Part shown: positions 1 through 10,589 of the stretch, one piece after another
How the letters are laid out: the number at the start of each line of letters is the position of its first letter
How positions within the stretch are numbered: the stretch's first letter is position 1
Assembly (NCBI RefSeq): GCF_026262505.1
Contig: NC_067207.1
Coordinates: 32,704,082-32,768,081, forward strand
Direction of reading: 5' to 3'
Origin: Trichomonas vaginalis G3
Lineage: Eukaryota; Parabasalia; Trichomonadida; Trichomonadidae
DNA length: 64,000 bases
Program-made: the position numbers and the translations under genes
The notes under the pieces: model-generated
What the model was told of the DNA's origin: nothing
Database searches by the model: none
The model's input: the letters and a program-made list of their open reading frames with translations, nothing else

Positions 1-1
1 G

Positions 2-826
2 TTCATAAACTTACAACCTCAATTCCAAGAAGTTGTAGACGCAATGGAAGCGAATGGTGAACCAGATATAGCTGGTATTTTCAGCGCGGCTTTAATGCCA
101 TTGAAAGATATGAAAAATGCAGATATTTTGGACCAGTATGAAATGAACATGGCTGAAGGAAATATAACACCTGACGTTCTAGAACATTTATCTCAAAGAA
201 CTACACAGAACCATAGAGATGGTATATTTGGTGAAGAGTTTAGAAAGAAAGTTAGGGAGAGAGAAGGAAGAGAACCTATTGTACATGACCTTGCAAACGA
301 AAGTTTGCAAAATGTCATAAAAACTTACTTTGCAGACAATGAACAGAGAAGGGATGAATATTTAAGAAAACTCAAATGGACAGTACCAAATGAAATGTTA
401 GTATTGAAAAACATGTTCCTTGACAAAATAAAACCAACTACAGAAATAAATGACGCAAGACTGGAACATTGGGTAAAAGCTTTCCCATTCACAAAAGATA
501 TTATTGGTAACATGGAAAGAAAACCAAAATGGCTACAAAAACATATATTTGGAAACGAGCATATTCCATATGGACAAGCTCTGTTTGAAGAGCTTGAACC
601 GGAAACTCAGGAAAGAGTCATGCAAACAATACGCGAAGACTCAAATACAAACTATAACAAAATCTTTCTAGGATATAGGTTACCTGAGATGGGCGACCAG
701 AGCCCAAAGGCAAAAAGGACATGGGAAATTTACAACATACTAGGTGAACATGATGCAAAGATGCAACAAAACTCAGTCAGGAAGAAAGTAAAGCTTGGTC
801 CGAATGGGTTCTATTATGATATATAA
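2..826 (+). CDS. Polinton protein of unknown function (5' end outside window)
   Basis: The frame is open from the first bases of the window, so the gene starts to the left; the first visible ATG is at 44. The visible 274 residues are charged and mostly helical in character, with no membrane segment and no motif I recognise. The C-terminus is basic (KKVKLGPNGFYYDI). It lies directly upstream of the capsid-gene remnant on the same strand, so a virion or packaging role is possible, but that is inference from position only. Confidence 0.6.
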   Translation, partial: FINLQPQFQEVVDAMEANGEPDIAGIFSAALMPLKDMKNADILDQYEMNMAEGNITPDVLEHLSQRTTQNHRDGIFGEEFRKKVREREGREPIVHDLANESLQNVIKTYFADNEQRRDEYLRKLKWTVPNEMLVLKNMFLDKIKPTTEINDARLEHWVKAFPFTKDIIGNMERKPKWLQKHIFGNEHIPYGQALFEELEPETQERVMQTIREDSNTNYNKIFLGYRLPEMGDQSPKAKRTWEIYNILGEHDAKMQQNSVRKKVKLGPNGFYYDI

Positions 827-849
827 ATCCAACTATTCTATATTTTTAC

Positions 850-2470
850 CCATATGAAATGTACGCCGTCAGAATATAACGCCAACAGTTTTGGATGCCA
901 TGAACGGAAATGTTTCGAATGGTATAACGAATGCGACAATGCCATTAGAAGGTCAGAAATAGTTCCTGGAACTTACGAATATACAACTGCTGTTTCTTAT
1001 GGAAACGTAGGTGAGTTTGGAGAAGTTCTTCAACAACAGTAGATATTGCTTGCGACAGGTTTCATATTATTTCTATTGACAACTCATTCTTATACGTGGA
1101 ACAAGACATTGAAATAAAGCCTTCTGCCAAGTTGTCTGACAAGAAAGGTTGCAATGGAATTTTCTATGTCGGATACCAATATGCTCCAGAAAGTTTTCAT
1201 GGATATAAGATATATTCTAACTCTGACTTAGTTCAAACAGTAACATGGGCAAACTATGAATGGTTCGCTTTGAGAAACTCAGTACAACCACAAGCTAGAG
1301 AACAAAAACAGACCAGTATGCAACTATTGAGAAAATAAGAAGACTTGACCCTAACGTTCCAGGAGTTTATGTTAACCTTTCTGAACAAACTGCAGCAGCA
1401 GTAACCAAAGTAAAACTGAAACTTAGAGTTCCTTTGTCATCTTTCCTCATCTTTAGGTTTTTAAGATACTTGCCAAACTGGGCAGGAAAAATTTCTATCG
1501 AACTTACTCCAAGCAAAAATAACTTAGTCATTGCACCAACACAAGACCCATTCACTCTTACAGAAGTAGTGGAACAAATAAAATGTCATTCGCCGACTTT
1601 TGCAAAAACAAAGTTGACTTAGACTTTGGTTTCTCAAACCTCAACACTGAAGTAAACTATTAATTTCAATGCTGCTGGAACTGCTTGGGACCCAGTTAAG
1701 TTCACATGCGAAAAAATTTGAATTGCAAGAGAATAGAAAGCAGACTTGCCGTTTATATGTTGGACCCAGATATTTCAAATGCTTTAGCTGCCAAATATAT
1801 TGCAGTTCCACTTATGTTCCCTATACACCAAATATCTGTCAAAGACTTTGCAGGTGAAGTTGGAAACCCAAAGTGCTGACCCAGGTGCAAGAACAGATAT
1901 TGCTTAACAACTGCAATGAAACATGCAGATACTATGTTTGTACTGTTCAGACGAACTCTAAATGACTATTCTTGTTTCTCCAACCCTGGTATTAAATATC
2001 ATATAAAACATAGATGGCAAATATTATCCAAGAGAAGAATATTACTTACAGTTGAGGATATGAGGTCATACAACTGACATTAGATGCTATGAACTTTAAC
2101 AACAACTTCACAACAACCATTAACCCTGAAATGCAAAGTTCTATTATGCCATATGTGAAAGTATGGACTCATACAGGAGGTCAAAAAACTCAATATACAA
2201 ATGGAGACCGTTCAAACTTTTGCTTGGCATTCCATTTGCTGACTCAGAAGACTTTATGGGTGGTATTTCAACTGTTGGTACAGTTCAAATACAATATACT
2301 GGTGACAGAGACGGTCCAGATGAATTGAAAGCAAAGAAGTTTACAAAACCAATAGCACTTTTCACGGAAGATCTCTTTTGAAGATTCGTTCGATGAAACC
2401 TGCTGGGGCTCCTCAGATTGGCATAACGACAGCTTCCATCGAGCAGATTTTGGCAGCAGGTCAGTAAGTT
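850..2470 (+). pseudogene. Major-capsid-protein gene remnant of the Polinton
   Basis: Fossil part of the element. The stretch keeps coding character on the plus strand but is broken several times. Recognisable pieces resemble double-jelly-roll capsid proteins of Polintons and their virus relatives, including a hydrophobic and basic stretch near 1430-1530 followed by a beta-rich run. Position, upstream of a minor-capsid-like gene and near the packaging ATPase, supports the call. A motif of the ATTTTTAC type just before the likely start (about 840-857) matches the other virion-like genes of the element. The assignment rests on pattern memory and context, not on a search. Confidence 0.5.
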
Positions 2471-2801
2471 GTTCTTGAACTGACTTCCTCTCCGTCAAAT
2501 ATTGACAGTACGCCAGTTTTGACATAATACTGTATTATAAACTTTCCTTTAGTAATATCGGTCAGTTTTGAAGTTATATTTTTTGTCTGCTTCAAAGAAC
2601 TTTCACCATCTCGGTTATACCAACTTTCTTTGCTTTATGAAAATATTTAGGTTCAGCAAAGACTGCTATTCTATAACATTTTCCATTGTTTGTGTAAAGA
2701 ACTATTCTGTCAATGTATTTGTATTGTTTGTGTGTGTAAACTTTGTTCTGCTTCAATTCGAAGAGATACTCGAATACGTCCATCTTTTTATTCTAAGTAA
2801 A

Positions 2802-3308
2802 ATGTCATTTCCGAAAAATAGAAGCGTAAGTGTTTCAAAAGGTTTAATGGCGGTGGCAGATGTGAAGTTAAATTCACCAACTCAAACAAACAGTCAAAGT
2901 GTTGTTGTCAATGTCAAAGACAGAGATGTTGAAGTGGGGAAACCATACGAAGACGAAGATGGTATAACAATTGTTCCTGTAAAAGAACAACCAACATATC
3001 CTGAAGTCAACAGAGACTTAAGTTCTGTTGCAGATATTCGAAACGACTACCAACAACTGAAAGACAAACTTAAAACTCAGGAGAAGATTTGTCAAGCTTT
3101 AAGTATAATGTTAAACTTGGTCGAACACAACCCTGTAAAAGTGAACTCATATGTCATCGCACCTCATGAAGTTTTGAAAGAACTATTGAAACTTTTGACA
3201 GAGGCAGACGATATAAACATCAAAGAAATAGAACCCGACATTAGTTGCTGTGGTGTTTCATATAATGTCATTGACAAGATATACGTTATGAAAGGAGTGA
3301 AACGTTGA
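2802..3308 (+). CDS. Polinton protein of unknown function, 168 aa
   Basis: I chose the ATG at 2802 because it is preceded by TTTTTATTCTAAGTAAA, nearly the same leader as the 17399 gene; the frame further upstream has no ATG at a sensible place. The protein has a serine/valine-rich N-terminus, an acidic middle (EDEDG near residue 50) and a helical, probably coiled-coil stretch at about 75-105, then a hydrophobic-leucine region and a Cys-Cys pair near 145. It lies between the major capsid remnant and a minor-capsid-like gene, so it may be a virion component. No family is recognised. It looks whole. Confidence 0.6.
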   Translation: MSFPKNRSVSVSKGLMAVADVKLNSPTQTNSQSVVVNVKDRDVEVGKPYEDEDGITIVPVKEQPTYPEVNRDLSSVADIRNDYQQLKDKLKTQEKICQALSIMLNLVEHNPVKVNSYVIAPHEVLKELLKLLTEADDINIKEIEPDISCCGVSYNVIDKIYVMKGVKR

Positions 3309-3384
3309 ACTTAAAATATAGTTTCCCAGACGTCATAAAAATTTGACGACCACAACATTTCATTAAAATTTATTTGCTAAGTAA

Positions 3385-4181
3385 ATGGCAGAAGACATAA
3401 TGGTTTATACTATTACGACTAAAAACCCTGAGTCATATAATTCTATAACAACAAACTTACAAAGTCCTCAAGGACGATATTGTAAACTAACCTTAAACAC
3501 AATGACGACTAAAGCCTGTTTTGCTCTTTTGACACCAGAAAGACTTTATTGTTGTGAATGGTAAAAAATACTCCTTTGAAGATACTTACTCAGATATACC
3601 ACCAAAGGTTTTGTTGACTTATTTAATACTTTAAGGACGGGTGTAACATGTGCTGCAACTAGAGCAGGTTTCATTATGTTTGGATGTCGACTGAGTTTAC
3701 TATAAACGATATGAGCTATAATACAAAACTTATTTCTGGTTTTTACTACCAACAGTTTCCTATAACAGGAAAAGGTGTCATACAAGGAATGTCTATTCCA
3801 TTGACATTAAGCACACCAATCTTATATATTGTTTCAAACTTAGGTTCAAAGTGTTATTCGAATGTCGACAGAAACTATTATGACCAAAAGATACTTATGC
3901 GTATAAACAATACTTTCTCTGCTGGTTTGCCTATTGTTCATTCGAATGCAGAATTTTCAACCTTAGTGAACTCAAACACTTTGGCAAGTATAACGTTGAC
4001 ATTAGTTGACGCAAACTTTGTTCCTGTAAAACTTTTATGTCCTATGTATTTGTCAATGACGGCAGAAAGTTTCGAATTGGAAGATGCAACTGGTGAAAGT
4101 ATTGTATTACAAGAACAACTTCAACAACAAATAGCTCAAGAACAACAAATGCAACAAATGGAACAACAAAGTCAAGAATAA
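3385..4181 (+). pseudogene. Minor-capsid (penton-like) gene remnant of the Polinton
   Basis: Fossil part. It begins after an AAATTTATTTGCTAAGTAA leader that resembles other virion-type leaders of the element and ends in a glutamine-rich tail (about 4100-4180). The last two thirds are a long beta-rich stretch with many Thr/Ser/Asn and few charges, as expected for a jelly-roll capsid protein. It carries about one break. Its place downstream of the major capsid remnant matches the usual Polinton order of major and minor capsid genes. The penton identity is inferred from context. Confidence 0.45.
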
Positions 4182-4188
4182 AAAAATA

Positions 4189-4213
4189 ATATTTTTTTAT
4201 TTTTATAAAAATG
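4189..4213 (+). promoter_or_regulatory. Type-1 leader of the element (helicase gene)
   Basis: The 22 bases before the ATG at 4211 are ATATTTTTTTATTTTTATAA plus two A. The same 22 bases precede the ATG of the minus-strand gene starting at 13342. The core TTTTTTTAT also lies before 5481, 8132, 9890 and 13048. Recurrence before unrelated genes makes it a likely transcription or translation start signal. Confidence 0.55.
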
Positions 4214-5445
4214 TACAGAATAGATGTTTCAGATTTTTATGACTTCCAAGCATTCAAAATATGTGTCCATTTAGAGACTATAACAAAGCAGTCGAGAATT
4301 TGAAACGTTTAGTCATTTATGTTGACTCTGCCCCAGAATGTTATGTCATGAAAGAATGGGATGTTGTCTTTAACAAACCAAGAGCAACAATAGTGTCTGA
4401 ACAAGAATGTAGACAGAAACTTAAGAAAATAAAAGTCGTACAAGTTGGAATGAAGATGTTAGATGCTTGGGATATCTTATTGTCAAAGTTAGAAGATTTT
4501 TCAGTTCGAGGTATAAAGTTTTATACACCTTCTCCAAACTTCTATTCTATTTTCACTGGATATAAATATGAACAAGTAGAATGGAAAGAAAATATTATAG
4601 AAGCTTGGTTAGACCATGTCAAAGAAATTATATGCAATGGAAACGAAAAGGTTTATGAGTATATCTTATGTTGGTTTGCAAATATCTTACAACATCCAAG
4701 TGCTAAAAATGAAACTGCTCTCATTATAATTGGAAAACAAGGAACAGGTAAGAATACTTTCTTTACAGATATCTTATGCAAACTGTTAGAAGGTTATTCG
4801 AATCCGAATATGACAAACTTAGAAAACATCTGTGGCAAGTTTAACTCCTCAATAGAGAATATGAAACTTATAGTTTGCAATGAACTTCAAAGTATAGATA
4901 CAACAAAAGTTTTGAACTCAGATGCTTTGAAGAGTCTTATAACAGATAAAGTTGGAGTTGTTGAAAGAAAATATAAAGACCAAAGAGTTTGTGAAAATGT
5001 TGCAAACTTCATTATGGTTTCAAACAATGTTGTTCCGATGAAGTTAGAAAGTTCTGACAGAAGATATGTAGTTGTCAGAACGTCAGATTCTCATATGCAA
5101 GATACAGAATATTTTGACGACTTAGCAGAAACTTTGACATCTGACTTTTACAACCACTTGTTCTCATATTTCATGACATTAGATATTTCTAAGTTCAATC
5201 CAAGACAAATTCCACATACCGAAGAGAGACAAACATTGTTAGAAGCAAACAAGAGCGTATATGAACTGTTCATAGATGAAACTGACTTTGTGTCATTAGA
5301 TGAAAGGTCATTGTACGATTCGTATAAACAATATTGTCAAGAATATGGTTATATGGCAGCTTCTAAACGAACATTCTTGGCAAATGTCAAAAGTCTTTTA
5401 GATGTTCAGAATGGTGTATATACAAAGAAAATTTTTTCTGAGTAA
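4211..5445 (+). CDS. SF3 (D5-like) replicative helicase of the Polinton
   Basis: ATP-driven DNA helicase of superfamily 3, related to poxvirus D5 and virophage helicases, which unwinds DNA during replication. The long frame shows a Walker A motif (GKQGTGKNTFF, about residue 155 from 4261), an acidic strand with NELQ (Walker B region), the sensor stretch MVSNNVVPM and an arginine region SSDRRYVVVRTSD, in the usual SF3 order. No primase domain is visible at the N-terminus. The leader at 4189-4210 is AT-rich and identical over 22 bases to that of the 13342 gene. The gene is nearly whole, with about one break. An SF3 helicase is unusual beside a Polinton integrase, since classical Polintons use protein-primed polymerase B. 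Confidence 0.8.
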
Positions 5446-5480
5446 ATTTTAAAAAAATATTTTTTTATCCGATAGAAAAG

Positions 5481-5900
5481 ATGACGAAATTCATCTCAGT
5501 AAATAAGTACATGACAGAAGTCAAAGATAAGTTAGCTCCATTCACATATTTGAATGTTTACTTCTACAATTTTGAAAAGTCTTCATTCAGCAAAGTTTGG
5601 AACATCGAACCAGTTAAGTTTGCTATTGTGACTAAAAATGGTGCGAAATTTGAAGACTTAGACATAGAAGGTATGTTGACAGTCAAAGAAAATTTTGACA
5701 GAAAGTTCTCAAACCTTAAAGAAGGCAAAGCATACAAACTTGTTATACCTTATGAACCAAAGAAAGCAGACGACTATGAATATTATGAGTCTAAGATAGT
5801 TGAAGTTCAAGGTAAATTGGGTAAAAAGATTTTAGAGTCTAAGCCAGTGTTTGCCCCTAAAGAGGAAGAGAACATTGACATTGACCCAGAAATGTTCTAA
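5481..5900 (+). CDS. Polinton protein of unknown function, 139 aa
   Basis: It starts at an ATG preceded by ATATTTTTTTATCCGATAGA, the type-1 leader shared with the helicase. The protein is rich in Lys, Tyr and Phe with alternating hydrophobic residues, and ends in an acidic tail (EEENIDIDPEMF). A compact beta-rich domain with an acidic C-terminus placed after a helicase would suit a single-stranded-DNA-binding protein, but this is inference from size, charge pattern and neighbourhood; no motif proves it. It looks whole. Confidence 0.55.
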   Translation: MTKFISVNKYMTEVKDKLAPFTYLNVYFYNFEKSSFSKVWNIEPVKFAIVTKNGAKFEDLDIEGMLTVKENFDRKFSNLKEGKAYKLVIPYEPKKADDYEYYESKIVEVQGKLGKKILESKPVFAPKEEENIDIDPEMF

Positions 5901-5904
5901 AAAT

Positions 5905-6240
5905 AAAATTTTATTTTTACATTCATATCTCCCCTTCTCTGGAACTGGTTCAGGTTCTTTCTTCTTCTTTCTACTTTTTTCTCTTTCTTTTCTCTCTTCT
6001 TCTTTTCTGGTGGTTATGTCAAATTTGGCGCAACCATATTTATGTAAAAGTTCTTTGTCCTTTAATAGCTCATTTATTCTGTTTTCTATTTCATCTTCAA
6101 GAACAGCGCATGTGTCTTCTTTGCATTCTAAGAAACTTTTGTTGGACTTCATCTTTCCAAGAGGCGTCATCTCTGTCAACAAGTCTGTCATTGACAAACT
6201 TAAAGACTTCTCTGCCTAATGTTTTATGGTTCTTGTCATA
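5905..6240 (-). pseudogene. Lysine-rich Polinton protein remnant
   Basis: Fossil part, convergent with the 5481 gene. The minus strand encodes a helical charged protein ending in a strongly basic KEEERKEREKSRKKKK-type stretch. The opposite strand of this region reads as low-complexity Ser/Phe and is less plausible. It carries about one break near its upstream side. Function is unknown; the basic tail suggests nucleic-acid contact. Confidence 0.4.
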
Positions 6241-6284
6241 TTCCCAGAAACAGAACTTTAGAACAAATTCACCTTTCTGTTTAC

Positions 6285-7277
6285 ACTATGTAAGATTTTA
6301 TGGTCGACAGAAGTTTTAGAGTCAAAAAGCTTGTCTCGAATATAGATAGCGAAATCACTAGACATTTTCTAAAAGATAAAAATTTTAATTTTTCTAAAAA
6401 TATGTTAGAAAAAAAGTTTGCTGCATTGACAAGAAAATTTGAGAATGTTTTAAATAAGAACAAGAGGAAGTTAGAAAATGCTCAAATAAAACCTATACAT
6501 GAAAATTCTTATTTGCTCAGAAATGGTATAAATGTCTAATTGCACCACCTGGGTCGGGTAAGACTTTCACTTATCTTAAATGGCTGCACAACAAGAAGAA
6601 ACTAGATGAGAAAACCCATTCTATGAGTTAGTTGTTATTTGTAGTACTTCTGGTCAATTTGACCAAACCGTCAATTCGTTCAAAGATATTATAAAGAAGT
6701 CTAAGTTAGTATGTATAAAGGATACTGAGTTGTTAGATTGGATAAAGAAGTACCAAAGAAGAGTTTTGAAGTATAATGCTATAAATGAGTATATAAATTC
6801 TAAGTTTAAAGACCCAAATGAGGAAATGCAGAGAATATTAGAGAAGAAACACTTCAGAAACAAACAGAAAGAGATAGAATACATTTCGAAGAAATTGCAA
6901 TCTTACGATTGGAAGACTTACCCTCATAGATGTCTTCTTATCTTAGATGATTTCGCCTCTCATCCTTTGTTAAAGAATAGAGAACAAGATATGTGTCGAA
7001 TTCTTAAAGAAGCTCAGACACTTTAACATCTCAGTTGTCATTTGTTGTACAGACAGCAAAGAGTTTAAGTAAGGATGTTAAAAGAATACTTACTGACATA
7101 ATACTTTTCCCGGATTGTCCGAAGACGATTTCATGGAACTTATGAAAGAGTCCATGGCAGGTAAGTTTGACAGACATGAACTATGGGAGAAGTACAAAGT
7201 CATACAAGACCCTCATACTTCTTTCAGAATTCATATCTACGCAAACAAAGTTCAAATTGTAAAAAGTCAAGCTTGAA
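6285..7277 (+). pseudogene. Packaging ATPase (FtsK/HerA, A32-like) remnant
   Basis: Fossil part of the element. A P-loop of the form APPGSGKT lies near 6540-6570 and a Walker B strand LLILDDF near 6935-6955, spaced as in A32-like DNA-packaging ATPases of Polintons and large DNA viruses. These enzymes drive DNA into the capsid. The N-terminal part is a basic coiled-coil-like region. The gene is broken, with about two or three breaks. The convergent neighbour is the KilA-N gene. Confidence 0.65.
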
Positions 7278-7292
7278 AAATAAAGAGTGCAT

Positions 7293-8132
7293 CTACCCTA
7301 CTTGTTTGAAGTTGTCAAAATACTCTGTTATTTTTTCCTTTAACAATGGCAAATCTTCTTTGAAGGTAAGAATTGTACAACCTTTAATATCATAGTGTGT
7401 TTGAGGTAACGTATCTTGAACTATTTGTTTCACATCTTCATTTGGGGTCATTGAAATCGGTAAGTTTTCGCGATAGAACCAATTTCTGTCAGATTTGTAA
7501 ATCTTAGCAAGGTCGTAAAAGCTTTTGTTGTTTCTTCTGACTAAATGCAACATAACCATATCTTTATCTTCTTCATTTTCCATCTCTTCAGTATAAATCA
7601 TATACTTATAGTTCTTTTCCTTTCCTTTTGGTACCGAACGTGGTATTCTTTTCTGAATGCTTTTGTCTTTTGCTTCAAGCTTGTTCTCTAGCTCTTCACG
7701 TTCTTGTCTATGAATTTCGTCAAGAAGTCTGTAAATATTCCAAGCATAACGAGGCGAAGCCCACATTGCAACTGCATTTACAAGAAGTCTATGTACATAA
7801 TATCCTCTCAAACCGTTTGGCAATTTTTCACGATTTTCATAGAGTTTTGGCGACCAGGGTTTTTTCCCTACTCGCTGTTCTTCACTGTTTTCAGAAAAAA
7901 GTCGGTCTCGCTGTGCTTCATTTAATAGTTCAATAGTGCTTTGGTTCCTAAACCAGTCTTTAGGAAGCTTAGTATCTGGTGCAAAACATGCTGTCAAAAT
8001 ACTTTGCATTTGGTACATATCGTCTTTGACCGAACGAATGAGACGGAGTTGTTTGTTAAACTGAACCCACTCATATTCTTCATTTATAGCTTCATGAACG
8101 ATAGCAGTTGTTGTGTTCTCTGTTGTTGACAT
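7293..8132 (-). CDS. KilA-N domain DNA-binding protein
   Basis: A 279-residue protein with an N-terminal KilA-N domain (about residues 55-140): LPKDWFRNQSTIELLNE, then KPWSPKLYENREKLPNGLRGYYVHRLLVNAVAMWASPRYAWNIY, given here in two parts of the conserved pattern. A coiled-coil linker (about 145-175) and a C-terminal domain like those following KilA-N in large DNA viruses complete it. Such proteins bind DNA and are thought to act as regulators. I chose ATG 8132 (MSTTEN) over 8150 because its leader then lines up with that of the 9890 gene. It looks whole. The repeat array upstream (8.2-8.94 kb) is a candidate target. Confidence 0.75.
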   Translation of the reverse strand: MSTTENTTTAIVHEAINEEYEWVQFNKQLRLIRSVKDDMYQMQSILTACFAPDTKLPKDWFRNQSTIELLNEAQRDRLFSENSEEQRVGKKPWSPKLYENREKLPNGLRGYYVHRLLVNAVAMWASPRYAWNIYRLLDEIHRQEREELENKLEAKDKSIQKRIPRSVPKGKEKNYKYMIYTEEMENEEDKDMVMLHLVRRNNKSFYDLAKIYKSDRNWFYRENLPISMTPNEDVKQIVQDTLPQTHYDIKGCTILTFKEDLPLLKEKITEYFDNFKQVG

Positions 8133-8175
8133 ATCTGTCTTTACATACAAAATAAAAAAATAAATAAAAATAAAA
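8133..8175 (-). promoter_or_regulatory. Type-1 leader of the KilA-N gene
   Basis: On the minus strand, a T/A tract with the core TTTATTTTTTTATTTTGT lies 14 bases before the chosen start. The same run precedes the minus-strand gene starting at 9890. The two leaders stay alike for about 35 bases although the proteins are unrelated. Confidence 0.5.
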
Positions 8176-8253
8176 CTAACTTTATTTTTTCTATCTTAAG
8201 GAAATTCATGATTTTTGGTCATTTTTCAGCAAAAATATATTTTAGGGTAGAAT

Positions 8254-8943
8254 GTTAGATCTAACCTGTTTTCTAACCTCTTTTCTAACCTCATGAATTT
8301 TCATGATTTCTTCGTACATGTTTTGTCAAGACTTCTTCGTAAATGTTTTGTCAAACATGAACGTAAATGTTTTGTCAAGACTTCTTCGTACATGTTTTGT
8401 CAAGACTTCTTCGTAAATGTTTTGTCATGACTTCTTCGTAATGAGCGTAAATCAGACAAAAATATATTTTATGTTAGAATGTTAGATCTAACATGTTTTC
8501 TAACATGTTTTCTAACATGGTCTAAAACACACAAAACTCATGAATTTTCATACGGAATTCAGCAAAAATAATGTTTATGTTAGAATGTTAGATCTAACAT
8601 GTTTTCTAACACGTTTTCTAACATGGTCTAAAACACACAAAACTCATGAATTTTCATACGGAATTCAGCAAAAATATATTTTATGTTAGAATGTTAGATC
8701 TAACATGTTTTCTAACACGTTTTCTAACATGGTCTAAAACACACAAAACTCATGAATTTTCATACGGAATTCAGCAAAAATAATGTTTATGTTAGAATGT
8801 TAGATCTAACATGTTTTCTAACACGTTTTCTAACATGGTCTAAAACACACAAAACTCATGAATTTTCATACGGAATTCAGCAAAAATAATGTTTATGTTA
8901 GAATGTTAGATCTAACATGTTTTCTAACACGTTTTCTAACATA
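8254..8943. repeat. 106-bp tandem array centred on GTTAGATCTAAC
   Basis: The perfect palindrome GTTAGATCTAAC occurs at 8254, 8481, 8587, 8693, 8799 and 8905. The last five are exactly 106 bases apart and the whole units between them are almost identical. Each palindrome is followed by further half-sites (TCTAAC) and by ACTCATGAATTTTCAT, itself partly palindromic. The array lies upstream of the KilA-N gene and just downstream of the 8949-9890 gene. It could be an operator array or a replication-related iteron; the sequence does not say which. Confidence 0.85.
8309..8446. repeat. 25-bp tandem repeats (short block)
   Basis: About five copies of a 25-base unit built on TTCTTCGTAAATGTTTTGTC plus AAGAC lie here, within the larger repeat zone. 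They are the reverse complement of the longer array at 10150-10500. Confidence 0.8.
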
Positions 8944-8948
8944 ACTAT

Positions 8949-9890
8949 TTACAAGCGTTTTACATGGTATATGTTGCGATGGTTCATGACTTTAAACAAT
9001 TTCGTAGCTTCTATTTCTTCTGTCAGTACATCGAATGTTTTAACGATACCGAAAGTTTCTTTATACTTCTTCTTGACGTCAGATAGAAGGAAATCTTCTG
9101 CTGTTGGATAGTTTTTGTTCAGAAATTCTAACATGTTCATTTTATCTTCTGCTGGCTTTTCTGCTTCTTTCTTTAAGTCTGCATAGTCGTTTCTCATTCT
9201 TTCTATCTCTTTGACGGAGTAGTTATATTTCCTAATTGCTGCTTTACATTTAGAACATTGCGGGTTCATTTTTGCGTTATATTCTGAAACCTTACCTGCT
9301 AAAACAACTAAAGCGTCAATGGTTTTCTTTAAATCTGAAGCAGTTGGTCTTATTTGTTCGTTCCATACCTTACCCCTACTATCTTTATCTCTTATTTCCC
9401 AAACACATTTTGCAACTAACGAAACAAAGTTGTCGTAGGTCTTAAATTCTTCAGATTTATATATGTCAGAAACATTCTTATATACCATATCGCAATCTTT
9501 GTCCATAACTTTATGGTTGCAATGAAAACCAAGGAATTCATAATTTACCTTTCGTATGAACTTCTTTATTTCTACTGAGTCAGTTGGTTTCACTTCTATT
9601 TCGTCGAATTCAGGAATAGTTAGTTTTTGCTGTTGGATTTCAGGCAATTTGGGTAAATGGTCAATAATGTCCTGCATGTCATAAAGATACTGTTCATTTG
9701 TTTCATCTTTCGCACTACAGTCTAAATTACTTGTTAACAATTCCTGCTTTATCTTCTGGATTTTTGTTTCGAAAGTATATGAAGAAGGAATGAAGTTTTT
9801 CATTTCTACTAACATAGATGTTGGATTCATAACTAACGAGTTTGGTGCTGTAGTTGTTTGAACTGTTGTTGTGCCGATTGTTGAAATCAT
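8949..9890 (-). CDS. Polinton protein of unknown function, 313 aa
   Basis: It starts at ATG 9890 after the type-1 leader. The N-terminus is rich in Thr, followed by a Pro/Glu region, then a charged helical body with a CxxC pair (PQCSKCKAAIRKY, about residue 210) and the pattern HCNHKV near 125, so a metal-binding site is possible. A coiled-coil stretch follows (about 220-250). No family is recognised. It sits alone between two large repeat zones that face each other, which hints at a link with whatever the repeats do (replication or regulation); that is inference. It looks whole. Confidence 0.6.
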   Translation of the reverse strand: MISTIGTTTVQTTTAPNSLVMNPTSMLVEMKNFIPSSYTFETKIQKIKQELLTSNLDCSAKDETNEQYLYDMQDIIDHLPKLPEIQQQKLTIPEFDEIEVKPTDSVEIKKFIRKVNYEFLGFHCNHKVMDKDCDMVYKNVSDIYKSEEFKTYDNFVSLVAKCVWEIRDKDSRGKVWNEQIRPTASDLKKTIDALVVLAGKVSEYNAKMNPQCSKCKAAIRKYNYSVKEIERMRNDYADLKKEAEKPAEDKMNMLEFLNKNYPTAEDFLLSDVKKKYKETFGIVKTFDVLTEEIEATKLFKVMNHRNIYHVKRL

Positions 9891-9984
9891 GTCTTTTATA
9901 CAAAATAAAAAAATAAATAAAATAAAAAATAAAGTTAGTTTTATTTTTTATTTCGGGAAATTTCATGAAAATTCAAGAGATTTA

Positions 9985-10145
9985 GACCATGTTAGAAAAC
10001 GTGTTAGAAAACGTGTTAGATCTAACATTCTAACATAAACTTTATTTTTGGTGTAAATTTCATGATTTTCGAGAGTTTTAGACCATGTTAGAAAACGTGT
10101 TAGAAAACGTGTTAGATCTAACATTCTAACATAAACATTATTTTT
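9985..10145. repeat. Two palindromic GTTAGA/TCTAAC clusters
   Basis: Palindromes at 10015 and 10111, each preceded by two direct GTTAGAAAACGT half-sites and followed by ATTCTAACATAAAC. They lie in the opposite orientation to the 8.2-8.94 kb array, so the two zones are mirror images around the 8949-9890 gene. Confidence 0.8.
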
Positions 10146-10149
10146 GGGT

Positions 10150-10500
10150 CATTTACGCTCATTACGATGAAATCATGACAAATCATTTACGATGAAATCA
10201 TGACAAAACATTTACGATGAAATCATGACAAATCATTTACGATGAAATCATGACAAAACATTTACGAAGAAATCATGACAAAACATGTACGAAGAAATCT
10301 TGACAAAACATTTACGAAGAAATCTTGACAAAACATTTACGAAGAAATCTTGACAAAACATTTACGAAGAAATCTTGACAAAACATTTACGAAGAAGTTT
10401 TGACAAAACATATACGATGAAATCATGACAAATCATTTACGATGAAATCATGACAAAACATTTACGAAGAAATCATGACAAAACATTTACGAAGAAATTC
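10150..10500. repeat. 25-bp tandem array, about 13 copies
   Basis: A 25-base unit, ACGAAGAAATCTTGACAAAA plus CATTT, is repeated about thirteen times with small variants (GAAG/GATG, CTTG/CATG). It has no coding frame that survives and lies upstream of the 9890 gene. It is the reverse complement of the short block at 8309-8446. Confidence 0.85.
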
Positions 10501-10524
10501 ATGAAAATTCAAGAGATTTAGACC

Positions 10525-10585
10525 ATGTTAGAAAACGTGTTAGAAAACGTGTTAGATCTAACATTCTAACATAAACATTATTTTT
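10525..10585. repeat. Palindromic GTTAGA/TCTAAC cluster
   Basis: Same cluster as at 10015, with the palindrome at 10551. It directly follows the 25-bp array and shares about 60 bases with the other clusters. Confidence 0.75.
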
Positions 10586-10589
10586 ACTG

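Noticed and set aside
5851-6319. Plus-strand frames rich in Ser/Phe across 5.85-6.3 kb
   Set aside because: They mirror a lysine-rich minus-strand gene remnant and have no start signal of the element's type.
8309-8446. CRISPR array at the 25-bp repeats
   Set aside because: There are no unique spacers, the units are contiguous, and the host is a eukaryote.
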